Source of the DNA: Ovis canadensis
Lineage: Eukaryota; Chordata; Mammalia; Artiodactyla; Bovidae
Assembly (NCBI RefSeq): GCF_042477335.2
Contig: NC_091247.1
Location: 231,831,001-231,895,000, forward strand
Reading direction: 5' to 3'
Length of the DNA: 64,000 bases
Part shown: positions 1 to 8,696 of the stretch, one piece after another
Layout: every line of letters begins with the position of its first letter
Position numbering within the stretch: position 1 is the first letter of the stretch
Position numbers and translations under genes: made by a program
The notes under the pieces: model-generated
Told to the model about the DNA's origin: nothing
The model's input: the letters and a program-made list of their open reading frames with translations, nothing else
Databases searched by the model: none

Positions 1-310
1 GACCCTTACCCAGCTTTGCTCGCAGAAAAATAACATGAGTTCCGTGTATCGGAAGCAAGACAACTGACTGTAGAATTATTGTCAAGGCGGGCCAGGAGTG
101 CTGGTTGGGAGTCTGGATGGAGAGATGTTAACAGAAAGTGGGTTTGCCTCTTGGGGGGTGTTGAACCAGAAGATAAACCCACCCAAGGCTCGTGGGAAGG
201 AAAGGTGTATTACTTGCCGAAGTACGGAAAACACCAGGGAGTTTCCAGAGCAGTGTCTCTCCAAACTGCAAAGTTGGTGAAGTTTTAATCTATGGAAACA
301 GGCCTGTTCA
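1..310. other. unassigned left-edge sequence
   Basis: No repeat family or protein domain is recognised here. Short open frames exist on both strands but none resembles a known protein. It runs directly into a Bov-tA SINE. Confidence 0.4.
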
Positions 311-506
311 GGCTTCCCTGGTGGCTCAGATGGTAAAGAATCTGCCTGCAGTGCAGAAGACCTGGCTTCGATCTCCAGGTCGGGAAGATCCCCTGGAGGA
401 GGGGATGGCAACCCACTCCAGTATTCTTGCCTGGAGAATCCCATGGACAGAGGAGCCTGGCAGGCTACAGTCCACGGGGTTGAGAAGAGCCAAAAACAAC
501 TGAAGT
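311..506 (+). mobile_element. Bov-tA-type SINE
   Basis: Sense-oriented ruminant SINE. It opens with the tRNA-Glu-like head (gcttccctggtggctcag), followed by the internal B-box-like ggttcgat-type segment (here degenerate, gcttcgatctcc), then the Bov-A body with the gatcccctggag and ctccagtattcttgcctgg blocks. The 3' end is decayed. It is non-autonomous and is mobilised by BovB-type machinery. Confidence 0.9.
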
Positions 507-582
507 GACGTAGCATGCACGCTGTCTCCATGGTGGCTGTTCTCAGTAGACATTGCAGCATCCATGGAGGAGGGGTCTCATA

Positions 583-715
583 TCTCCCCACACTCTCCAC
601 CCTTGGTTCTTTGTAGCGTGTTTGACAGTGGCCATTCTGACCGGTGTGAGGTGATACCTCATTGTAGTTTTGATTTGGATTTCTCTAGTATTTAGCAAGC
701 CTGACATCATTTCCT
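583..715 (-). mobile_element. L1 3' fragment, antisense
   Basis: Reverse-oriented piece of the end of L1 ORF2. The stretch around 625-690 (cattctgaccggtgtgagg, then gatacctcattgtag) matches the same L1 region seen at about 51,220-51,280 in the large L1 of this window. Both ends are truncated. Confidence 0.7.
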
Positions 716-3182
716 GTGATTTTTTTAAAGGGTATGAGTGAAACCTCTTGCAACCGACTTCTTGAATGTCTGCCCTGTTTTTCGATGAACACTCCTAGAA
801 CGTTTCTTGAGGGCAGTTGACAACCACACAGGCCTTCTGAATATGAAGTGTCCATCAGCACAGCTTCTAACGCTGTTAGTATGGAAAATGGCCACGGGGG
901 CAGCATTTCTTCATCATTTTAGTTCAGTCGCTGAGTCGTGTCCGACTCTTTGAGACCCCATGGACTGCAGCACTCCAGGCCTCCCAGTCCATCACCAACT
1001 CCCAGAGTTTACCCAAACTCATGTCCATTCAGTCGGTGATGCCATCTAGCCGTTTCGTCTTCTGTCGTTCCCTTCTCCTCCTGCCTTGATACTTTCAAAG
1101 CATCCGGGTCTTTCCCAAGGAGTCTGTTCTTTGCATGAGGTGGCCAAAGCACTGGAGTTTCAGCTTCAACATCAGTCCTTCCAATGAATATTCAGGACTG
1201 ATTTTCTTTAGGATGGACTGGTTGGATCTCCTTGCAGCCCAAGGGACTCTCAAGAGTCTTCTCCAACACCACATTCAAAAGCATCAGTTCTTTGGTGCTC
1301 AGCTTTCTTTATAGTCCAGCTCTCACATCCATCCATGACTACTGGAAAAACCATAGCTTTGACAAGATGGGCCTTTGTTGGCAACGTAATGTCTCTGCTT
1401 TTTAATATGCTCAGTTGGTCATAACTTTTCTTCCAAGGTGCAAGCGTCTTTTAATTTCATGGCTGCAGTCACCATCTGCAGTGGCTTTGGAGCCCCCAAA
1501 AATAAAGTCTGACACTGTTTCCTCATCTACTTGCCATGCAGGGATGGGACCAGATGCCATGATCTTAGTTGTTTGAATGTTGAGTTTTAAGCCAACTTTT
1601 TCACTCTCCTCTTTCACTTTCATGAAGAGGCTTTTTAGTTCCTCTTCACTTTCTGCCATAAGGGTGGTGTCATCTGCATATCTGAGGTTATTGATATTTC
1701 TCTTGGCAATCTTGATTCCAGCTTGTGCTTCTACCAGTTCAGTGTTTCTCATGATGTACTCTGCATAGAAGTTAAATGAGCAGGGTGACAATATACAGCC
1801 TTGACGCACTCCTTTTCCTATTTGGAACCAGTCTGTTGTTCCATGTCCAGTTCTAACTGTTGCTTCCTGACCTGCTTTCTACAGATTTCTCAGGAGGCAG
1901 GTCACGTGGTCTGGTATTCCTGCCTCTTTCAGAATTTTCCACAGTTTGTGGTAATCCACTCAGTCAAAGGCTTTGGCATGGTCAATAAAGCAGAAATAGA
2001 TGTTTTTCTGGAACTCTCTTGCTTTTTCCATGATCCAGCAGATATTGGCAATTTGATCTCTGGTTCCTCTGCCTTTTTGAACATCGGGAAGTTCATGGTT
2101 CAAGTACTGTTGAAGCCTGGCTTGGAGAATCTTGAGCATTACTTTACTAGTGTGTGAGATGAGTGCAATTGTGTAGTAGTTTAAACGTTATTTTGCATTG
2201 CCTTTCTTTGGGATTGAAATGAAAACTGACCTTTTCCAGTCCTGTGGCCACTGCTGAGTTTTCCAAATTTGCTGGCATATTGAGTGCAGCACTTTCATAG
2301 CATCATCTTTTAGAATTTGAAATAGCTCAACTGGAATTCCATCACCTCCTCTAGCTTTGTTTGTAGTGATGCTTCCTAAGGCCCACTTGACTTCACATTC
2401 CAGGATGTCTGGCTCTAGGTGAGTGATCACACCATCGTGATTATCCGGGTCATGAAAATCGTTTTTTGTACAGTTCTTCTGTGTATTCTTGCCACCTCTT
2501 CTTAATATCTTTTACTTCTGTTAGGTCCATAACACTTCTGTCCTTTATTGAGCACATATTTGCATGAAGTTTTCCCTTGGTATCTCTAATTTTCTTGAAG
2601 AGATCTCTAGTCTTTCCCATTCTATTGTTTTCCTCTATTTCATTGCATTGATCTCTGAGGAAGGCTTTCTTATCTCTTCCTGCTATTCTTTGGAACTCTG
2701 CATTCAGATACTTATACATTTCCTTTTCTCCTTTGCTTTTTTTTCTTAACAACATCATGATTTATTAAAGCACAGGATTCTGTACAACAAAGGGCCTTAA
2801 CAGTGTGCTATTCTCAGCCAAACTTCTTTATAAGTTAGTTTCTCTTAATGAAAAACATGTTATACTTTAAATTAGTAATTTAACTGATGAGGAAGTTACC
2901 ATAATACCTATTTTAACATTGAACCAATCTAACCAGCTATTTGACATTAATGTAAAATCCTGACATAGAATTTGATTTAAAACTTCTCAAAATAAATTCA
3001 TTAAAGTAGGTTCCCTGTGAAAATATGCAAGAATGAAAGCTAGCATAATAGCAGGTGCAGTTTTTATATTTTATTAACTGTAGAAGATAGTTTTTAAAAG
3101 AGTCTAATAGAGACATTACTGTGAAAAGCTGATGAGATTTACAGTCTTAAAGACAAACACCAACACAGAAAGGAGATTGTGT

Positions 3183-3970
3183 CAGTTCAGTTCAGTTCAG
3201 TCGCTCAGTCGTGTCCGACTCTTCGCGACCCCATGAATTGCAGCACGCCAGGCCTCCCTGTCCATCACCAACTCCCGGAGTTCACCCAGACTCATGTCCA
3301 TTGAGTCTGTGATGCCATCCAGCCATCTCATCCTCTGTTGTCCCCTTCTCCTCCTGCCCCCAATCCCTCCCAGCATCAGAGTCTTTTCCAATGAGTCAAC
3401 CCTTCACTTGAGGTGGCCAAAGTACTGGAGTTCCAGCTTTAGCATCAGTCCTTCCAATGAACTCCCAGGTCTGATCTCCTTTAGAATGGACTGGTTGGAT
3501 CTCCTTGCAGTCCAAGGGACTCTCAGGAGTCTTCTCCAACAGCACAGTTCAAAAGCATCAATTCTTCGGCGCTCAGCCTTCTTCACAGTCCAACTTTCAT
3601 ATCCATACCTGACCACTGGAAAAACCATAGCCTTGACTAGATGGACCTTAGTTGGCAAAGTAATGTCTCTGCTTTGTAATATGCTATCTAGGATGGTCAT
3701 AACTTTCCTTCCAAGGAGTAAGCGTCTTTTAATTTCATGGCTACAATCACCATCTGCAGTGATTTTGGAGATCCCCAAATTAAAGTCTGACACTGTTTTT
3801 ACTGTTTCCCCATCTATTTCCCATGAAGTGATGGGACCAGGTGCCATTATCTTAGTTTTCTGAATGGTAAGCTTTAAGCCAACTTTTTCGCTCTCCTCTT
3901 TCACTTTTAGCAAGAGGCTTTTTAGTTCCTCTTCACCTTCTGCCATAAGCGTGGTGTCATCTGCATATCT
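3183..3970 (-). mobile_element. BovB 3' tail inside the retrocopy
   Basis: Minus-strand BovB fragment covering the end of the reverse transcriptase frame and the 3' terminus. The right-to-left order is the end of the polymerase domain (FPVVRYGYESWTVKKAE), RIDAFELCCWRRLLRVPWTA and the terminal gagtcggacacgactgagcg-type tail near 3,190-3,220. It most likely arrived as part of the retroposed transcript, since it lies wholly inside the 15-bp target duplication. Confidence 0.85.
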
Positions 3971-4086
3971 AAAAGTCCATTAATTCTACATTTAAGAGGA
4001 TCATTTCTTTACGTAAGCACAACCTCATTTATAGATTACACATGATATGTAGTTTAGGATCCATATACATTATGCTTGTAACTGCA

Positions 4087-4223
4087 TGCTGCTGCCGCCT
4101 CCACTGCTGTCACTACAGTCGTGTCCGACTCTGTGTGACGCCATGGACTGCAGCCTACCATGCTCCTCCGTCCATGGGATTTTCCAGGCAAGTGTACTGG
4201 AGTGGGTTGCCATTGCCTTCTCC
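4087..4223 (-). mobile_element. BOV-A2/Bov-tA SINE fragment inside the retrocopy
   Basis: Antisense SINE body (gtcgtgtccgactctgtg, then ccatgggattttccaggcaa, then gtgggttgccattgccttct). Its innermost end coincides exactly with the right target-site duplication, so it formed the 5' end of the retroposed RNA or of the truncated copy. Confidence 0.8.
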
Positions 4224-5285
4224 TTCTCCTTTGCTTTTTGCTTCTCTTCTTTTCACAGCTATTTGTGAGGCCTCCTTAGACAGCCATTTTTCCTTTTTGC
4301 ATTTCTTTTTCTTGGGGATGGTCTTGCTCCTTGTCTCCTGTACAATGTCACAAACCTCTGTCCATAGTTCATCGGGCACTCTGTCTATCAGATCTAGGCC
4401 CTTAAATCTATTTCTCACTTCCACTGTATAATCATAAGGGATTGGATTTAGGTCATACCTGAATGGTCTAGTGGTTGTCCCCACTTTCGTAAATTTAAGT
4501 CTAGATTTGGCAATAAGGAGTTTCTGATATGAGCCACAGCCAGCTCCCAGCCTTGTTTTTGCTGACTGTATAGAACTTCTCCATCTTTGCCTGCGAAGAA
4601 TATAATCAATCTGATTTCCATGTTGGTAATCTGGTGATGTCCATTTGTAGAGTCTTCTCTTGTGTTGTTGGAAGAGGGTGTTTGCTATGACCAGTGTGTT
4701 TTCTTGGGAAACTCTGTTAGACTTTGCCCTGTTTCATCCTGTAATCCAAGGCCAAATTTGCCTGTTAATCCAGGTATTTCTTGATTTCATACTCTTCCAT
4801 TCCAGTCCCCTAAAATGAAAAGGACATCTTTTTTGGGTGTTAGTACTAAAAGGTCTTTTAGGTTTTCATAGAACCATTCAACTTCAGCTTCTTCAGTATT
4901 ACTGGTCAGGGCAAAGACTTGGATAACTGGGATATTGAATAGCTTGCCTTGGAAATGAACAGACATCATTGTGTTGTTTTTGATATTGCATGCAAGAACT
5001 GTATGTTGAACTCTATTGTTGACTATGATGGCTACTCCATTTTTTCTAAGGGATTCCTGCCCACAGTAGTAGATATAATGGTCATCTGAGTTATGCATTG
5101 TCAAATAAACATGTCAGTTTCTGTAAGTTCAACATAAAAAATGGAGAAGAGTGCACTGCAGTGAGAAGAAATATACAAATATTAAAATCATCTAGTGAAT
5201 GGTATCTGGCAAAAAAAAAATTACCTTCTATGTACTAAAGCACTAAACTTATTATTTTTTTTTGAAATGCCTGGGTATTAAAAGC

Positions 5286-5705
5286 TAAAAGCTGGTTTTC
5301 TCAAATCATAAAAAAAACTGACAAGCCTGAAGTGTGACTAATAAAGAAAAAAAATGTAGGAGGGCCCTTAGAATAATGTCAGAAATGAAAAAGGAGACAG
5401 TACAACAGCTATCAAGGAAATATAGTGGACTATGAGATTACTGCAAATAACTGATCCCCAAAAATAGATAACCTAGAAGAAATAGACATATTCTTTGAAA
5501 AGTACAATCTACCAACACTAAACCATTAAGAATTAGAAAATCTGACCAGACCAAAGACAAGCAATAAATGAAATGATAAAAGACGATCAAATATAAAAGT
5601 CAGGAAAAAGGTGGCAACACAGGTGAATTCCAGCAATATAGAGAAGAGTTAAAACCAACATTTCTGATGATTTCATTCCTGCAATACTTGGGAACATCAC
5701 AGCAG
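5286..5705 (+). mobile_element. old L1 ORF2 fragment abutting the array
   Basis: Sense-strand L1 ORF2 remnant, heavily diverged. Recognisable blocks in L1 order include the agctggtt(t)tct..aa stretch at 5,290, gaaatgaaaaaggagac at about 5,381, gaagaaatagacatattctt at about 5,476, and cacaggtgaattccagcaat at about 5,619. It stops where the tandem array begins, so the left breakpoint of the array lies inside this L1. Confidence 0.7.
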
Positions 5706-7199
5706 ACCCTGGGTGAGGCACAAAGAGTGCCAACAAGGAGCGAGTTCCTCTCTGGCGGTGAGGACGATGCGGCCTCCTGGGCAAAGGCGGGGCCTGGAGT
5801 GAGCCCAGGGTCTCGGCATTCCCTGGGAAGGGGTTTGTGCCCGAGCGGCTCAGCTCTCGAGGGCTGGCTCTGCTGGGAAGTCGGCGGAGCGAATGGGGTG
5901 CGTGAGCGGGTCTGAGCACGGTGCCAGGGCCTGCCACTTCTGCGAGGGTGGGAGAGTCCTCTCTGGATGGGACTTTGGGTGTGGCCTTGCCTTTCTTCCC
6001 CCGTCTCCAGTCCCTGGCCGCACCGCTGGCCTCTGGTGAGTGACGCGGCCTGGAGACACCTCACAGAACGCTCACAGCCAGCCGAGCAAGGAGACGACCT
6101 CCGGAGCCCATCGGCGGGGAGGTGCAGGGAAGAGCGGGTGCAGGTCCACGCACCGTGTCCTTCCGGCCGGCCAGGCTCTCGGAAATGCCCCAGACGTCGA
6201 GCAGCGTCCGGGGGGAAGATGGGCAAGCAGTCTTTATGGGTGGCTTCCCTCGGGAGGCCTCGTGCTACTAGGCAGAGGGTCCGGCAGGAATGAGGCGGGG
6301 ATCCGTGCGTCCCCGGCAGGACGCTCGTCTGCAAAGTTCCCTGGGGCTCCATTTCCGGTGCAAGGAGCATGCTGGAGAAGCGCCGAGTGCCAAACAGGAG
6401 AAGCGATCCACGATGCCGTGAGCACCACCGCCGGCACCACCAGCACCGACACGAAGGCCAAGGGGAGAAAGGCGAGCCAACTAGTGCCAAAGAAACCTCT
6501 CCACCAGCAGTGCACCGGGGCCTAGGTGGAGATCCGTCACGCAGCGTTCATTTCTGAAAGCAAAGGTCCTCCCCACACTGAGGAAAGACCCGAGCCTACC
6601 CCAGATTGGGATAGCAAGACAACTGGACTTCCGACTCTGCCCGGCCTGCCTGGCAGTCAGTTGTCTCTTCCAGCTGGGCCCCGGACAAACGCCGCTGGAC
6701 GCGAGGAGATGCGGCCGGCCTCCAAAGTGCCTGGGGCGGTGGGGAAACTGTCCTCCCCTCGCTGCTTTCCCGACTGCCTCATGATTCCCGTGACCCGGTG
6801 GAGGGGCGCCTGAGGACCCTTATCGATCACCTCTTGCGTTTCATCTCTGTTTCTTGGCTGACGGCCGCGAACCCCAAACCCTCCAGCAAAGGGCAGACCG
6901 GGAATGTGTGGTTTAACATCTCAGACCTCGAGGGACAACTCTGGCTGCTGACCGCACCAGTCGGCGTGGCAAGGAACAGAGAACGTTCCGATGGCTCGTT
7001 TCCCCCGCATGCTTACCTACAGCCCACCACGCCCTCCACACGTGGAGAGGAAAAAGAATGATGAGCAGCATCTTCCCCCAAGAACACGAACAAGCGTGCC
7101 CCGCGCGAGGACGTGGAGCCACCCACAGCCTTCCCTCATCATCACCACCCATCTTCCCCATCGTCTCAAATGGACTTACTGCTTGCCCCATCCACCCCC

Positions 7200-7245
7200 T
7201 CTGAAGAAGAAGAAGAAGGAGAAGGAGAAAAAGGAGAAGAACGGC
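7200..7245 (+). repeat. GAA/GAG purine triplet tract in each spacer
   Basis: About 45 bases of almost uninterrupted purine on the + strand, made of GAA and GAG triplets. It recurs in all seven spacer copies (next at about 11,850, 16,498, 21,147, 25,796, 30,445 and 35,094). Such tracts can mutate by slippage and can adopt triplex structures. I see no coding role. Confidence 0.75.
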
Positions 7246-7722
7246 GACTGGAGCGGCGTGGCAGGGGGAGTGGGAAGGTGGCCTTACGCTGGGGGAAATC
7301 CGTGCAAAAGCGAGAAAGATACTGGCTGATCTCGCTTCTCTGTGCCATGGGAAGGAGGCAAGAGGACAGCAAGGGTGTGAGCACCTGGACGATAAAGCAC
7401 AAAGTGGTAGGGTCCTGGGATGGGATGGGGAAGCGGGAGGGGAGAGGGGTGCAAGAGGCTAAGGCAGAAAGCGGGGTCAGGGCCGTTCTTTCCTAGTAAG
7501 GGTCCACGGAATCAACGCTTCAGCTATGTATGGGAAACACGTGGACCGTGAAACCCCCATCGTCCTGGAAGGCAAGCATAATGTCCAGGACGGGAGAGCA
7601 AACAAACACACCTGTCCCACACCGAGAAGGAAAGCAACAGTCATCCTCCTCCAGGAGGGAAACCTTTTTTATGCCTTAACTTAGAGCGCGTTTTAAGCCC
7701 TGGAATTGGAAAGACGACTGTA

Positions 7723-7762
7723 TGAGTCAACTATTGTATATAAAATAGAGAAAGAGAATAAA
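7723..7762 (+). promoter_or_regulatory. AP-1 site, TATA-like motif and poly(A) signal cluster in the spacer
   Basis: A consensus AP-1 site (tgagtca, 7,723-7,729), a TATA-like run (tatataaaa, 7,737-7,745) and a canonical AATAAA (7,757-7,762) sit within 40 bp. The cluster is repeated in every spacer; AATAAA recurs at 12,405 and, for gene 6, at 35,648. The AATAAA is the first canonical polyadenylation signal after each stop codon (10,298 to 12,405 is about 2.1 kb). It is therefore the best candidate 3' end of the preceding gene's transcript. The AP-1 motif lies about 970 bp upstream of the next ATG. Function is inferred from motifs only. The stretch also resembles an artiodactyl L1 3' terminus. 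Confidence 0.4.
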
Positions 7763-7940
7763 ATCAACAAAAAAATAACAAAATGAACACAAAATTAAAA
7801 AAAAAATTAAAAAAGGAAAACGAAAAAAAAAAAAAACCCCAAAACACAAAAAAACCCAAAACCAAAAAACGGCTCAAAAAACCCCCAAAAAAACAAAGAA
7901 AGGAACGACAACGACAACAACAACAACAACAACAATCAAA
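7763..7940 (+). repeat. A-rich / (CAA)n microsatellite in each spacer
   Basis: About 180 bases of A-runs broken by C, ending in a CAA repeat. It starts 6 nt after the AATAAA, which is what a decayed poly(A) tail of a retroposed sequence looks like. It is the most length-variable part of the unit: one extra A appears downstream of genes 3-5, and the terminal copy (35,685-35,848) is rearranged, with the triplet tract grown from about 10 to about 15 repeats. Confidence 0.85.
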
Positions 7941-8410
7941 ACAAATGGAAGAAGGAAAAGGAAGGGCGAAAGGCAACGGAGACATAAAAGGAGCTGAAGC
8001 AATGCATCCAAAGTTGCAGCAATTCTATGCCTTTTGGAATGAGCTCGCTTTGGGGCTTGACCAATGGCCCTGAAGGGAGAAAAGCATATGTGCCACTCTC
8101 TAGGCAGCTTCTGGTGCCAGGACCCTGAACGCTAGGAGAGTGTCCAGTGAGAAAGCATAGAGATCGGAGTGGACCTCACTGGAGAGCAAAGTTGAGGCAA
8201 GGGTTTCTTATTGTGTGGGGAGGGGTTGTCCTCTGGCAGGGGTCTGGGGTGGGGAGACCCCTAAAGGGGAGAGGGTAGGTGGGCAGACATATGTTTGCAC
8301 AAGTGTGTTAGGATGTGAATGGTGAGCCCACGGCATTCCTCTGCAGCCCGCATTTGTGTGCTGAACTTGGAAGGCCCGCAGTGAATGTCTAGCGGGCAAG
8401 CCTGGAAGGC

Positions 8411-8696
8411 CCAATGGCCCCGAATCATTTGCATCCGGAGCCCTTTGGTCCAGGGGGCCAGGTCGGAAGTGCGTGCGGGGCTTCGTCAAGGGGAATTCCC
8501 CGAGAAAAGTGTCGGTGGTTGGATGGCAGGAGTGGGAATGGGCAGGCCCTCGGCTGCCTCGGCGAATGAGGAGCTTGCACGTGCGGGGGTGGGGCTGTGG
8601 GAAAGCCCCCAAAGGCCCGAGGGGGCGGAGCCCGGGCCCTTTTTGGAGACGACGGTGTGAGGGAAGGAGGCACCGGCGTGCAGCTGCAGGTAGGAG
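8411..8696 (+). promoter_or_regulatory. putative promoter block of USP17L copy 1
   Basis: The 290 bp before the ATG hold a CCAAT box (8,411-8,415), a perfect octamer ATTTGCAT (8,427-8,434, POU/OCT factor site), a palindromic CACGTG E-box (8,578-8,583, MYC/USF type) and a GC-box (gggggcggag, 8,621-8,630, SP/KLF type). The surroundings are CpG-rich. No TATA box is near the gene. The block is conserved in all six units (octamers at 8,427, 13,075, 17,723, 22,372, 27,021 and 31,670). It is absent from the right terminal partial unit, which breaks upstream of the CCAAT box. Conservation is partly trivial because the units are near-identical, so promoter activity is inference. Confidence 0.5.

Larger units (their letters stand above)
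2741..4223 (-). pseudogene. processed retrocopy of an unidentified transcript
   Basis: A 1.48-kb insertion within the BovB above. It is bounded by a perfect 15-bp direct repeat (ttctcctttgctttt at 2,726-2,740 and 4,224-4,238). Read on the minus strand, it begins with a BOV-A2/Bov-tA SINE fragment (4,223 to about 4,087), has some unique sequence, carries a BovB 3' tail (3,970-3,183) and a 420-bp AT-rich unique stretch. It ends with an AATAAA (complement of tttatt at about 2,761-2,766) followed about 20 nt later by a short A-run. Target-site duplication plus poly(A) signal plus A-tail is the hallmark of L1-driven reverse transcription of a mature RNA. The source looks like a 3' UTR or a long noncoding RNA with embedded repeats. 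I do not recognise the parent gene. Confidence 0.7.
919..5098 (-). mobile_element. BovB (RTE) LINE, 5'-truncated and interrupted
   Basis: Minus-strand BovB retrotransposon in two blocks, 919-2,740 (3' tail, reverse transcriptase) and 4,224-5,098 (apurinic-type endonuclease), separated by a later insertion. Reading right to left, the translated pieces are in BovB order: an endonuclease segment with SDDHYIYYCGQESL and FILGDWNGRV, the linker with KWLSKEASQIAVKRREAKSKGE, then EFQRIAGRDKKAFL, and finally the reverse transcriptase with the catalytic YADD motif (LRYADDTTLMAES, about 1,660-1,690). The element starts inside the endonuclease domain, so it is 5' truncated. Several frame breaks separate the open pieces. 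It is not active. Confidence 0.93.
5705..8360 (+). repeat. first spacer of the array (left terminal copy, no gene upstream)
   Basis: Left terminal spacer, equivalent to about 10,339-13,008 in the next unit. It begins about 50 bp downstream of where a USP17L stop codon would be. Its first 125 bp are diverged: a 16-bp stretch between two GCAC copies is missing (compare 5,716-5,724 with 10,347-10,368) and about five substitutions cluster at 5,805-5,840. Beyond that it is essentially identical to the internal spacers. No gene remnant lies to its left, only L1. Confidence 0.85.

Noticed and set aside
311-506. tRNA gene
   Set aside because: The tRNA-like head belongs to a Bov-tA SINE; the cloverleaf is not maintained.
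7113-7496. 127-codon + strand frame with an acidic run in each spacer
   Set aside because: The acidic run is just the GAA/GAG tract read in frame. No homology recognised and no start context of note.
7783-8073. Lys/Gln/Thr-rich small frames in the A-rich tract
   Set aside because: Low-complexity translation of the microsatellite. The reading frame shifts between units with single-base length changes.
8685-8696. Splice donor-like caggtagg just before the ATG (mouse Dub genes have a tiny first exon)
   Set aside because: The donor match is weak (gtagga), a stop follows in frame, and the downstream ATG has a good context with a full-length single-exon frame.
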